From contig CALKDV010000176.1 of assembly GCA_938084085.1 (NCBI GenBank), forward strand, positions 1 to 8,088: a stretch of 8,088 nt of DNA. The letters run 5' to 3'. Below the pieces are notes generated by a model. That model had not been told where the DNA came from. It did not search any database and saw only the letters and a program-made list of their open reading frames with translations. Both the position numbers and the translations under genes were made by a program. The stretch's first letter is position 1; every line of letters starts with the position of its first letter. This document shows positions 1 through 6,701 of the stretch, one piece after another. The stretch comes from an uncultured Nannocystaceae bacterium (GTDB taxonomy: Bacteria > Myxococcota_A > Polyangia > Nannocystales > Nannocystaceae).

Positions 1-1
1 C

Positions 2-1033
2 GACAGCGGAGACGGAGACGGAGACGGAGACGGAGACGGAGACGGAGACGGAGACGGGACGCCGACATCTTCCGGAGACGGAGACGGAGACGGAGACGGA
101 GACGGAGACGGAGACGGCGACGGTGACGGTGGAGACGGAGACGGAGACGGCGACGGCGGAGACGGCGGCGGTATTAAGTTCGACGTCGGTGAGGGAATCA
201 TGGGAGAGGCCGGCGGCGCCTGTGACGAAGTCACAGTGACGGGTGAACCAGAGCCCCCCAACGTCATGTTGATTTTGGATCGCTCGTGCTCGATGGCTGG
301 ACAGCGATGGACGGACCTGACGACGGTCGTGACCTCCCTCGTCACGAACTACGACGCCGAGGTTAACTTTGGCGCGCAGTTCTATCCTCAGGTCGTGGGC
401 GCAGATACATGCAGCGTCGCGATTGATGTTCCGGTGGCCCCGATGAACGGCAACACCATCACCAACCTCATCACGGGCAATGGTCCCACGGGCCTCACGC
501 CCACTCTCCCTGCGGTGCAGACATCGGTCGCGCACCTTCAGAGCCTGATGTCAGCGGGTGATCCGGTGCAGATCCTCATCGCGGATGGTGATGTGAATGA
601 ATGTGGAACCGCGACCGACGTGGAGTCGGCGCTCAGCGCCGCCTACAACGGCGGTATCGATTTGAGCATCCCGACGTATGCGGTGAGCGTGGGAGGCACG
701 CTCACGCAATTGCAAAACTTCGCGGTCGCCGGTGGCACCGGCAACTACATCGAGACATCAGATCTCTCGTCGCTGAACGCCGCAATGGACGCGATTGTCG
801 AGGGGGTCTTGAGTTGTAAGATCGCGCTCGATCCACCGCCCGACTATCCGGAAGATGTTGAAGTGTCCGTGGGAGGGGTGGTGTATCCCCAACTCGCGAA
901 CGCCGCGGCCTGCGGCGACGGCTGGTACTACACCACGCCTGCCAAGGATGAACTCGAGCTGTGCGGCGCCGCGTGTGACCAGCTCAAGGTCACCTTCCAG
1001 GCGGACATCGCCTACAAGTGTCCGCAAAACTAG
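2..1033 (+). CDS. VWA-domain surface protein with Gly-Asp repeat linker (5' end off the window)
   Basis: The frame is open from the first complete codon (2-4) to the TAG at 1031-1033, so the ATG at 200 is an internal methionine and the true start lies off the left edge. Visible are 343 codons. Codons 3-57 are a Gly-Asp linker broken by GTPTSS. A VWA domain follows, at about nt 260-810. Its metal-ion-dependent adhesion site (MIDAS) looks complete: DRSCS (a DxSxS match) at nt 278-292, a Thr in GLTPT at nt 497-499, and an Asp in IADGD at nt 584-586. The C-terminal region carries LCGAAC and ends in YKCPQN. Nine cysteines follow the linker, which suggests disulfides and an extracytoplasmic location. 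The missing N-terminus probably holds a lipoprotein or Sec signal, but that cannot be seen. VWA domains usually bind ligands through a divalent metal; the ligand here is unknown. The domain call is secure, the role is not. Confidence 0.88.
   Translation, partial: DSGDGDGDGDGDGDGDGDGTPTSSGDGDGDGDGDGDGDGDGDGGDGDGDGDGGDGGGIKFDVGEGIMGEAGGACDEVTVTGEPEPPNVMLILDRSCSMAGQRWTDLTTVVTSLVTNYDAEVNFGAQFYPQVVGADTCSVAIDVPVAPMNGNTITNLITGNGPTGLTPTLPAVQTSVAHLQSLMSAGDPVQILIADGDVNECGTATDVESALSAAYNGGIDLSIPTYAVSVGGTLTQLQNFAVAGGTGNYIETSDLSSLNAAMDAIVEGVLSCKIALDPPPDYPEDVEVSVGGVVYPQLANAAACGDGWYYTTPAKDELELCGAACDQLKVTFQADIAYKCPQN
8..58 (+). repeat. GGAGAC hexamer tandem repeat, tract 1
   Basis: Eight perfect GGAGAC copies occupy 8-55, followed by GGG. 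In the reading frame of the VWA protein each copy encodes Gly-Asp. Because the unit is six bases, gain or loss of copies changes linker length without shifting the frame. A short non-repeat spacer encoding TPTSS separates it from the second tract. Confidence 0.95.
74..172 (+). repeat. GGAGAC hexamer tandem repeat, tract 2 (perfect, then degenerate)
   Basis: Seven perfect GGAGAC copies (74-115) are followed by degenerate GGCGAC and GGTGAC copies, further GGAGAC copies and extra Gly codons up to 172. The protein product is (GD)9 G (GD)4 G GD GGG. The decay toward the right looks like an older repeat edge bordering a more recently expanded core. The tract sits just before the VWA domain and acts as a flexible, strongly acidic spacer. 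Confidence 0.93.
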
Positions 1034-1085
1034 TCGTCGTGGAGACAGGGCGAGAGGAGACGTCGCGCAGATGCGGCGGGGCGCC

Positions 1086-2066
1086 TCAGGTGTGTTGGAG
1101 GAGGGCGACGAGCCGCTCGATCGACCAATACGCCGCGGTGATCCCGATGGTGTAGATAAATCCAGTGCGCAACCACGGCGCTCGCTTGACCACCACGGAG
1201 GCGGGGACAGCGAGCAGGCCGAGGGTCGCCACGACGATCAACTGGCCAGCCTCCACACCGAGATTGAACGTGAGTAACGGGACAGTGACCTGGTCCGTGG
1301 GCAGTCCAATCTCTGCCAGCGCACCGGAGAATCCAAACCCGTGGATCAACCCGAACACGAATGCGACGAGCCACGGGAACCGGCGCGTGAGGCTGGGTCG
1401 ATCGTCGAGGGCCTCTCGCGCCACCAACACGATCGAGAGGGCGATCACGAACTCCACAGGCGCAGACGCAAGGTGCACCAGCTCGAGAATGCTCGCAGCC
1501 AATGTGATGCTGTGTGCGACGGTGAACGCCGTGATGGTCCAAAAGAGCTTCCGTCGGAATCCAACCACGAGGATCAACCCCGTCACGAACATGAGGTGGT
1601 CAAACCCCTCCAAGATGTGGGCGAGACCGAGCTGAAAGTACTGTCCGGCCAACGCGCGGGCGGTCGACGAGCGCTGCACTTCCTCCACCGCGGGGTCAAA
1701 GCTGGAATCGTCGGCAGAGAGCACCTGCGTTTGAATAGCGCCGTCAAGATACTCCACAGTCACGACCACTTCGACGTTGGAGCCGGTGAGCCCGGTGAAG
1801 GTGATGGGCTCGCGGAGTCCCGTGGGGCCACACGAGAGGCTCCGCGGAGTCTCTTCGCATCCCACGGGGAACACCGGGGCGACGGGGGGTTGTCCACTCC
1901 GGGCGCGGGGGGGGCTCCATCGAACGGAGTAGGTGCCCGCGCCGGTCTCCTTGAGGGACAACACCGCCGGTCGAAAATCGTGGGCGACGGCGAGGGACGG
2001 ACCCGCGACCAAGGCAAGAAACAACGTGAGCGCGACGAGCAGTCGCATCCCGCGTGCGGCGCTCAT
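1086..2066 (-). CDS. HupE/UreJ-family membrane protein with N-terminal extracytoplasmic domain
   Basis: This 326-residue protein resembles the HupE/UreJ_2 branch of the nickel-permease-like HupE/UreJ proteins. A signal peptide (about residues 7-29, cleavage likely near AVA/HDF) precedes an extracytoplasmic domain (about 30-138, with C70 and C79). Six predicted membrane segments follow at about 154-170, 173-193, 202-217, 232-250, 261-287 and 302-322. The first segment has the HX5DH signature of HupE proteins (H150, D156, H157). Also visible are AHSITL (184-189), FGLIHGFGF (238-246) and FNLGVEAGQ (267-275). Classical HupE is about 200 residues and has no such leading domain. The ATG at 2066 overlaps the upstream stop codon (ATGA); a downstream ATG at 2048 would also give a good signal peptide. 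Metal transport is plausible by family, but the substrate is unknown and no hydrogenase or urease gene is nearby. Confidence 0.88.
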   Translation of the reverse strand: MSAARGMRLLVALTLFLALVAGPSLAVAHDFRPAVLSLKETGAGTYSVRWSPPRARSGQPPVAPVFPVGCEETPRSLSCGPTGLREPITFTGLTGSNVEVVVTVEYLDGAIQTQVLSADDSSFDPAVEEVQRSSTARALAGQYFQLGLAHILEGFDHLMFVTGLILVVGFRRKLFWTITAFTVAHSITLAASILELVHLASAPVEFVIALSIVLVAREALDDRPSLTRRFPWLVAFVFGLIHGFGFSGALAEIGLPTDQVTVPLLTFNLGVEAGQLIVVATLGLLAVPASVVVKRAPWLRTGFIYTIGITAAYWSIERLVALLQHT

Positions 2067-2896
2067 GGAGACTCCCCCTCCGCGCCATGCTCAAGCTCCA
2101 ACCGGTAGTCCTTGGACAGCTCTTCCAAGCGGGCCTCGACGTGCGCGGCCTCGATGGTTCGCTGCCAATCCGCGGTCACCTTGTCTCGCAGCGCTTCAAG
2201 GTCGGGCGGGACGGCCTCGCTAACCCGAGAGACCCGCGCCAACATCCACCCCGCGGAGGATTCAAGGACCATCCAACGGTCGAGCGTGGCGCCCTCGATC
2301 TCGCGCGCGAAGGTCTCACCAAACTCGGCGACGAGCGCCCGATGAGGTCGGTGGTGTCTCGCGTCAAGCCGCTCAAGCGGCACGGCGTTGAGACCATCGA
2401 TCTCGACGGCCTCAAGCAGCGCTTTCGCCTCCGCGCTCGACAGCGCCTCGCTCGAGTCGTCTCCACGGACGAGGTCAAAGGACCAGCGCGCGGGGCTCCC
2501 GTACCGGTCTTGATGGGTCTCAAGAAACGCGCGCAGTTCCGCGTCGGTCGGCTCTCTCCGCGGCGCCGTGCTGCGCAGCATGTGGGTCATGGCGCGGACA
2601 AGCTGGGTCTTCACTACCGGGTCGCGCTCGCCCATCCCGAGCCGAATCGCCTCACGATAAAGGACCTCCCGTCGCTTCCACTTCCGGGTCGTGGTGGCGC
2701 GCTCTGCCGGTGTAATCGGGCGACCAAGCGTGTCCTCAAGCTGCGCGAGTTCGGCCGTCAATGGGGCGGGGTCGAGGGTCGTGGTGTCACCGGTCGCGGG
2801 CGCAAACCATCGTGCGACAGCGAACCCGACCAGGGCGATCAGCGCGAACCCCAGCAACGGGTCCACGCGACGCGGCGTTGCTTGTGTGGACGTCAT
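2063..2896 (-). CDS. Membrane-anchored parvulin-like (PpiC/SurA-type) protein, probably non-catalytic
   Basis: The protein has 277 residues. A short cytoplasmic N-terminus and one membrane segment (about 13-32) put the rest outside the cytoplasm. Residues 73-108 form a charged helical region with REVLYREAIRLGM and DPVVK, typical of the chaperone part of PpiC-type peptidyl-prolyl isomerases. Residues 135-225 match the parvulin domain in outline, ending in GWMLARV (216-222). The tail (about 230-270) is helical, in the style of proteins annotated as PPIases beside HupE-like genes. Two usual parvulin histidines seem absent: the first-strand position reads SFDLV (139-143), and the final GYHIIKV-type position has M218 instead of His. 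A chaperone without isomerase activity is therefore likely, by inference. The start is 9 bp after the synthetase stop codon with no clear Shine-Dalgarno sequence, so coupling is likely. The gene overlaps the HupE-like gene by 4 bp. Confidence 0.8.
   Translation of the reverse strand: MTSTQATPRRVDPLLGFALIALVGFAVARWFAPATGDTTTLDPAPLTAELAQLEDTLGRPITPAERATTTRKWKRREVLYREAIRLGMGERDPVVKTQLVRAMTHMLRSTAPRREPTDAELRAFLETHQDRYGSPARWSFDLVRGDDSSEALSSAEAKALLEAVEIDGLNAVPLERLDARHHRPHRALVAEFGETFAREIEGATLDRWMVLESSAGWMLARVSRVSEAVPPDLEALRDKVTADWQRTIEAAHVEARLEELSKDYRLELEHGAEGESP
2072..2080 (-). promoter_or_regulatory. Shine-Dalgarno sequence for the HupE-like gene
   Basis: Read on the minus strand, GAGGGGGAG lies five bases before the ATG at 2066. 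It sits inside the last codons of the parvulin-like gene. With the ATGA stop/start overlap this supports the 2066 start over the internal ATG at 2048, and suggests translational coupling of the two genes. Confidence 0.65.
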
Positions 2897-2905
2897 CGCT
2901 GAGGG

Positions 2906-4732
2906 CTAGATCTTCTCCGAGTAAAACGAATCAAAGATGTGACCGTACTTGCTGTTCACGACCTTGCGTTTGACAGAGAGCTTGGCGGTGAGTTCCCCGG
3001 TTTCGATGCTAAAGTCGGTGCCGAGGATCTCGTATTTCTTGATGGTCTCATAGCTCGCCAGCTCACGGTTCGCGGCCTCGATGACCTTCGCAACCGCCTC
3101 CGTAATCGCGGGAGAGGAGCGCAGGGCGTCAGCGTCGCCAGAGAGTCCCGTCCCTTCAGCGAAGGCGTGAAGCTGCTCCACGTCCAAGGTGACAAGCGCC
3201 GAGAGGAACTTGCGCTTGTCGCCATGAACCACGCATTGGCTGATGAGGTTGTGGGTCTTGACGAGGTTCTCGATCTTTTGCGGAGCGACGTTCTTGCCCC
3301 CCGCTGTGATGATGATGTCCTTTTTGCGATCGGTGATTCGGAGCGCGGAGGTTCTTGGATCGATTTCGCCGATATCTCCGGTCCGGAGCCATCCATCGGG
3401 GTCGATCGTCTCGGCGGTCGCCTCGGGGTTGCGCCAGTACTCGCGCATGATCCCTGGACCTTTCACGAGGATCTCACCGTCTTCAGCGATTCGCACCCGC
3501 GTGCCGGGCACCGCTGGACCGACCGTGCCGATGACGTTGGCGTGCGGCAGGTTGACGGTGGTCGCCGCGGCGGTCTCCGTCATGCCGTAGCCCTCAAGAA
3601 TCGTGATGCCCGCGTCGCGAAAGAACCACGCGATGGTTTTAGAGAGCGGCGCTCCGCCAGACACCATGATGCGCATACGTCCGCCGAGGCTCGCCATGAT
3701 GCCGGCGCCGATCTTTGAAAAGACCAGCCGCTTGAGCGCCGTAAACTGAATCGCGTCGACGAGCCCGAGGGCCTCCCCCTGCTCCTCAAGAGCGCCGTTG
3801 CGGCGAGAGAGGTTGAGGGCGCGCTGGAACAGTTGATGCTTAATTTTGTCCCCGCCGGAGGGGGCGGCCGGGAGGGTGCCACCCTTCTCAAGAACCGCGG
3901 CGTAGAATTTCTCAAAGACGCGAGGGACGGCCGCCATGAGGGTGGGCCGAACCTCCGCGAGGTTCTGCTTGAGTGTGTTGATGTTCTCAGCGAACGCCAA
4001 GACGTGGCCCGTTCCAAACCACGCAACCTCCAAGAGCTTCGCGAACACGTGGGCCATGGGCAAGAAGATCAACTGGACGTCGTCGGTGCGCACCACGTCT
4101 TGCTCGTGAATCACCTCCGCCTCGTAGAGCATATTGCCGTGCGTCAGCACGACACCCTTCGGCCGCCCGGTGGTGCCCGAGGTGTAGATGATCGTCAGGA
4201 TGGCCTCGCGATTCAGCGTTTCTCTGCGACCGGAGAGCGCCGCGTGGTGTTGTTCACCTGCGGCCTCGGTGAAATCGGAGAACGACTTGACCCATGGATC
4301 CTCCGTGGGGGGGGTGCCGGTCATCTGTACAACGGCGATCAGCTGGGCCTCAAGCCTCTCCTTCGCCTCAAGTATTTTCTGGGTCTGGGCAGCGTCCTCC
4401 GTGAAGATGACCCGCGCGCCAGAGTTTTCGATGATGTAGGCGCACTCGTCGGACAGGTTCGATGGATAGATCGGAATGGTCACCGCCCCGGCGGCCAAGA
4501 CGCCGATGTCGATGACGCACCAATCGAGTCGGGTGTTGGAGAGGATGCAGACATGGTCGGCGGACTCGATCCCTAGTGCGACCAGACCGGCGCTCACCTG
4601 GGAGGCGCGCTCCCACAGACTCTGCCAAGTGACCTGTTGGTATGCGCCATGTTTCTTTTCAAGCGCCGCTGTGTCCGTGGGGCGCTCTTCGACGTGCTTG
4701 AGGAAAAAATCGAGGATAGATCGTGGTTGCAT
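2906..4732 (-). CDS. Long-chain acyl-CoA synthetase (AMP-forming, FadD15-like)
   Basis: The enzyme activates fatty acids with ATP and CoA through an acyl-adenylate. At 608 residues it has the usual length for bacterial FadD15-type long-chain synthetases. Motifs in order: phosphate-binding loop YTSGTTGRPKG (183-193), LPMAHVF (224-230), SGGAPL (358-363), GYGMTE (381-386), WLRTGDIGEID (448-458), and DRKKDIIITAGGKNVAP (468-484). The C-terminal lobe ends with a GELTAKLSVKRK segment (579-590), where related enzymes often read LTPTLKVKR; the common lysine position is Ser586, while K584 and K588 lie two residues either side. No signal peptide or membrane segment is evident, so it is cytosolic or membrane-peripheral. 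It is the first gene of the leftward array. A GAGGG lies about 10 bases before the ATG, a rather long spacing. Chain-length preference cannot be read from the sequence. Confidence 0.92.
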   Translation of the reverse strand: MQPRSILDFFLKHVEERPTDTAALEKKHGAYQQVTWQSLWERASQVSAGLVALGIESADHVCILSNTRLDWCVIDIGVLAAGAVTIPIYPSNLSDECAYIIENSGARVIFTEDAAQTQKILEAKERLEAQLIAVVQMTGTPPTEDPWVKSFSDFTEAAGEQHHAALSGRRETLNREAILTIIYTSGTTGRPKGVVLTHGNMLYEAEVIHEQDVVRTDDVQLIFLPMAHVFAKLLEVAWFGTGHVLAFAENINTLKQNLAEVRPTLMAAVPRVFEKFYAAVLEKGGTLPAAPSGGDKIKHQLFQRALNLSRRNGALEEQGEALGLVDAIQFTALKRLVFSKIGAGIMASLGGRMRIMVSGGAPLSKTIAWFFRDAGITILEGYGMTETAAATTVNLPHANVIGTVGPAVPGTRVRIAEDGEILVKGPGIMREYWRNPEATAETIDPDGWLRTGDIGEIDPRTSALRITDRKKDIIITAGGKNVAPQKIENLVKTHNLISQCVVHGDKRKFLSALVTLDVEQLHAFAEGTGLSGDADALRSSPAITEAVAKVIEAANRELASYETIKKYEILGTDFSIETGELTAKLSVKRKVVNSKYGHIFDSFYSEKI

Positions 4733-4953
4733 GATGACGGAGCCCTCGGGTCGAGGACCTCGTAGGGTGTGTAGCCGGTGCCGCGGTCGTCTTTCAAGGG
4801 AAAGGTCGTGTTCCGGGGAGGAGAATCACGCCCTCGCCGCAGGAGACCGCCGCCACGGGGTGGGCGGAGCCTCAAGGAGGCGGCGTCCCGACGGCCGAAC
4901 ACTTTTTCAATTGAGAGGATGCCCGAGGTGAGCCGGGACGTTAGGATGCGGGC
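4733..4953. promoter_or_regulatory. Divergent intergenic region between the acyl-CoA synthetase and methyltransferase genes
   Basis: This 221-bp stretch separates genes that point away from each other, so it should hold promoters for both directions. One AT-rich patch, AACACTTTTTCAATTGAGA (4899-4917), stands out from the GC-rich surroundings. Read leftward it contains TTGAAA, a partial -35 match, but I see no convincing -10 at the right distance in either direction. A short GCCTC-AAG-GAGGC hairpin (4869-4881) is present but weak. No convincing small gene or RNA was found here. Confidence 0.45.
4943..4946 (+). promoter_or_regulatory. Shine-Dalgarno sequence for the methyltransferase gene
   Basis: AGGA lies seven bases before the ATG at 4954, a normal spacing. 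It supports 4954 as the start of the methyltransferase. Confidence 0.55.
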
Positions 4954-5754
4954 ATGAAGCCCGATCTGCGATTGGGGGACCTCGTGGAGCCTCGAACCGG
5001 AGCAGCGCTCAGGCTGGAGTCGGGTCGATTGGTCTCCGAACAGAGCGGGCGTGAATTTCTCGTCCACGCCGATTGGGTCGATTTCATCCCAGAGCGTGAT
5101 CGGGAGGGGCCGCAGCTTGTGACCGCGCTCATGCATCTCCCCTCGGTCTCCGCGGCCTACGAGGAGGTGGTGCGACCGTCGGTGGATCGTCTTCGAATCG
5201 GGCAGCGTGTGGATTGGCGGCAGGAGATGGCCTGGGCGGTGGAGGTGTTGCAGGCACATCGGGGCGTGGTTGCCGACATCGCGTGCGGGAGTGGAGCGGT
5301 CGGCGTTCGGGCGGCGCGCGGAGATCGATTTGAGCGCTTGTATTGTGTCGATCGGTCGGAGCCGCTGCTCGCGCAGTGCGTGCGCAGGTCCGAGATGGCG
5401 AGGCTCGGCTGCCCCGTGGTTCTCTTGCGCGCCGACGCTCGGTACCTCCCCCTCGCCGACGCGATATTGGATGCGGCCCACGTGCGGATCGGAGCGTCCT
5501 TGTGGCGTGGGGCGCAACAGCTCATGGCCGAGTTGGCGCGCGTCGTGAAACCGGGCGGGGAGGTGGTCGCCTCCGCTGCGAGCGGAGGGGGGAGCCTGCG
5601 CGGGCTCGCGGCCCGGACGCTGATGGCACGCACCGCGGGGTTCTCCTTGCCGTCCTTGGAGCGGGTCCGTGCGCGCTGTGAGGGCGCGGGCTTTGGGGAC
5701 GTCCAGGTCCAGCGGCGCGCGGGGATGATGCGGTTGAGGATGATTCGCTCGTGA
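4954..5754 (+). CDS. Class I SAM-dependent methyltransferase with cysteine-less Trm112-like N-terminus
   Basis: This 266-residue soluble protein has a Rossmann-type methyltransferase core: SAM loop VADIACGSGAVG (106-117), an acidic residue after strand 2 in CVDRSE (D133), RADARYLPLAD (159-169), and RVVKPGGEVV (196-205), as in UbiE/Methyltransf_11 proteins. Residues 10-46 follow the layout of the Trm112-like zinc-ribbon that often precedes such enzymes. The four zinc-binding cysteine positions appear to be E12, T15, S28 and S31, so zinc is probably not bound. Cysteine-poor Trm112 (YcaR-type) proteins are known, so the fold could survive. The next gene starts on this gene's stop codon (GTGA), so the two are probably translated together. 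The substrate is unknown; quinone, lipid or small-molecule methylation are all possible. Confidence 0.85.
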   Translation: MKPDLRLGDLVEPRTGAALRLESGRLVSEQSGREFLVHADWVDFIPERDREGPQLVTALMHLPSVSAAYEEVVRPSVDRLRIGQRVDWRQEMAWAVEVLQAHRGVVADIACGSGAVGVRAARGDRFERLYCVDRSEPLLAQCVRRSEMARLGCPVVLLRADARYLPLADAILDAAHVRIGASLWRGAQQLMAELARVVKPGGEVVASAASGGGSLRGLAARTLMARTAGFSLPSLERVRARCEGAGFGDVQVQRRAGMMRLRMIRS

Positions 5755-6701
5755 CGCGGTCACGAGCCTCCGCTCTCGAGCATCCTGTGGTTCACGCGTT
5801 GACCGCCCCGGACGGCTGGGTGCTGCGAGTCTACGATTTTGTGCCGAGGTGCGAGGACGCGCGAGGGATCGTCATCCTTGGACACGCGATGATGGTGGAT
5901 GCGCGGACCGTGTGCCGCCCCGATCGTCCGACGATCGCGGCGACACTCGTGGACAGGGGGTTTCGTGTTCTCGCCCCTGACCTGCGAGGTCACGGCGCGA
6001 GCGGGCCTGGGGCTGCGGAAGGGGGAGAGTGGTCGTACGACGATCACGTCTCGGATGTCGGGCTGTTGGTAGCGTGGGCGCGTGAGCTCGCGCCGGAGCT
6101 GCCGCTTCATCTCGTCGGCCACAGTTTGTTTGGGAACGCGAGCCTCGCGTGGCTCGGACAGCACCCTGACGCGCAGGTCCATGCGGCGGTCTTGATATGC
6201 GCGGACATTTGGTGCAAGGGGCACGAGCCGCGGTGGTGGCGATGGGCTCTAAAGAGGCTTGTCTTCGCCGTCTCCCACGCGATCGTAAAGATGTACGGGC
6301 GCTTGCCCGCGCGCGCGTTGAAGGTGGGCACGGCGGATGAGTGCGCGCGCTACTGGGCCCAATTTGCGCGGTGGATCCGGGGCGGGTGTTGGACCGACGA
6401 GGCGGGGCGCACCGACTATGGCGCAGGGGTGGGCCGGATTCAGCAGCCGGTGCTCCATGTGGTTGGCCGGGGAGATCGCCTCTACGCGGCCCCTGAATCT
6501 TCTCTTCAGTTTACGCAGGCGCTCCCCCGGCGCGAAGTCATGACAGCGCCGCGCCACCTCGCGTCCGCGGATGGTGCGGGCGCTGTGGCGGTGGGCCACA
6601 TGAGCCTGGTGACAGATCCCGCCTGCGTGAACCTGTGGGAGGAGATCGCGCTGTGGCTGGTGAGCCTCGACCACGAGGTCCTCGCGGTGCCGCGCAGGTA
6701 G
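5751..6701 (+). CDS. Alpha/beta-hydrolase fold protein
   Basis: This 316-residue protein starts with GTG, inside the stop codon of the methyltransferase (GTGA, 4-bp overlap); GAGGA lies 10 bases upstream (5736-5740). The fold is recognisable from VILGHAMMVD (41-50, oxyanion-hole region), FRVLAPDLRGHGAS (71-84), the nucleophile elbow LVGHSLFG (121-128), PVLHVVGRGD (233-242) and GHMSL (282-286). The likely catalytic triad is S125, D242 and H283. The elbow reads GHSLF rather than GxSxG, with Phe where a small residue is usual. The region between strands 6 and 7 (about 153-216) is Trp- and Arg-rich and would form the substrate-covering cap. No signal peptide or membrane segment is evident, so it is probably cytosolic. 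An esterase, lipase or related hydrolase is likely; the substrate is unknown, though pairing with a methyltransferase hints at a shared small-molecule or lipid substrate. Confidence 0.86.
   Translation: MTRSRASALEHPVVHALTAPDGWVLRVYDFVPRCEDARGIVILGHAMMVDARTVCRPDRPTIAATLVDRGFRVLAPDLRGHGASGPGAAEGGEWSYDDHVSDVGLLVAWARELAPELPLHLVGHSLFGNASLAWLGQHPDAQVHAAVLICADIWCKGHEPRWWRWALKRLVFAVSHAIVKMYGRLPARALKVGTADECARYWAQFARWIRGGCWTDEAGRTDYGAGVGRIQQPVLHVVGRGDRLYAAPESSLQFTQALPRREVMTAPRHLASADGAGAVAVGHMSLVTDPACVNLWEEIALWLVSLDHEVLAVPRR

Noticed and set aside
8..172. CRISPR array or non-coding satellite for the GGAGAC repeats
   Set aside because: The units are only six bases with no unique spacers, and they stay in frame with the VWA protein as Gly-Asp codons, so they are a coding microsatellite.
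1034..1085. A bidirectional terminator between the convergent VWA and HupE-like genes
   Set aside because: The position is right, but I found no stable hairpin followed by a T-run in either direction; factor-dependent termination is possible but cannot be seen.
1341..2902. Long plus-strand open frames (1341-2108 and 2054-2902) opposite the HupE-like and parvulin-like genes
   Set aside because: Both are shadows of real minus-strand genes with signal peptide, membrane helices and family motifs; their own translations are charged, low-complexity and domain-free.
3833..4576. A 247-codon plus-strand frame opposite the acyl-CoA synthetase
   Set aside because: It lies wholly within a gene with a full set of adenylation motifs on the other strand, and its translation resembles no family I recognise.
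4869..4881. GCCTC-AAG-GAGGC inverted repeat as a terminator or operator
   Set aside because: The stem is five base pairs with a three-base loop, has no T-run, and does not extend; it is expected by chance in GC-rich DNA.
4731..4931. Possible small plus-strand gene in the divergent intergenic region, with CSRCRGR and other Cys/Arg-rich sequence
   Set aside because: It has no Shine-Dalgarno sequence at its ATG, is very Arg-rich as random GC-rich DNA would be, and the same frame continues upstream as a shadow of the synthetase gene.
4594..5763. A 389-codon open frame on the minus strand opposite the methyltransferase
   Set aside because: It is antisense to a gene with clear SAM-binding motifs, is rich in Pro, Arg and His as expected from out-of-frame GC-rich DNA, and shows no recognisable domain.
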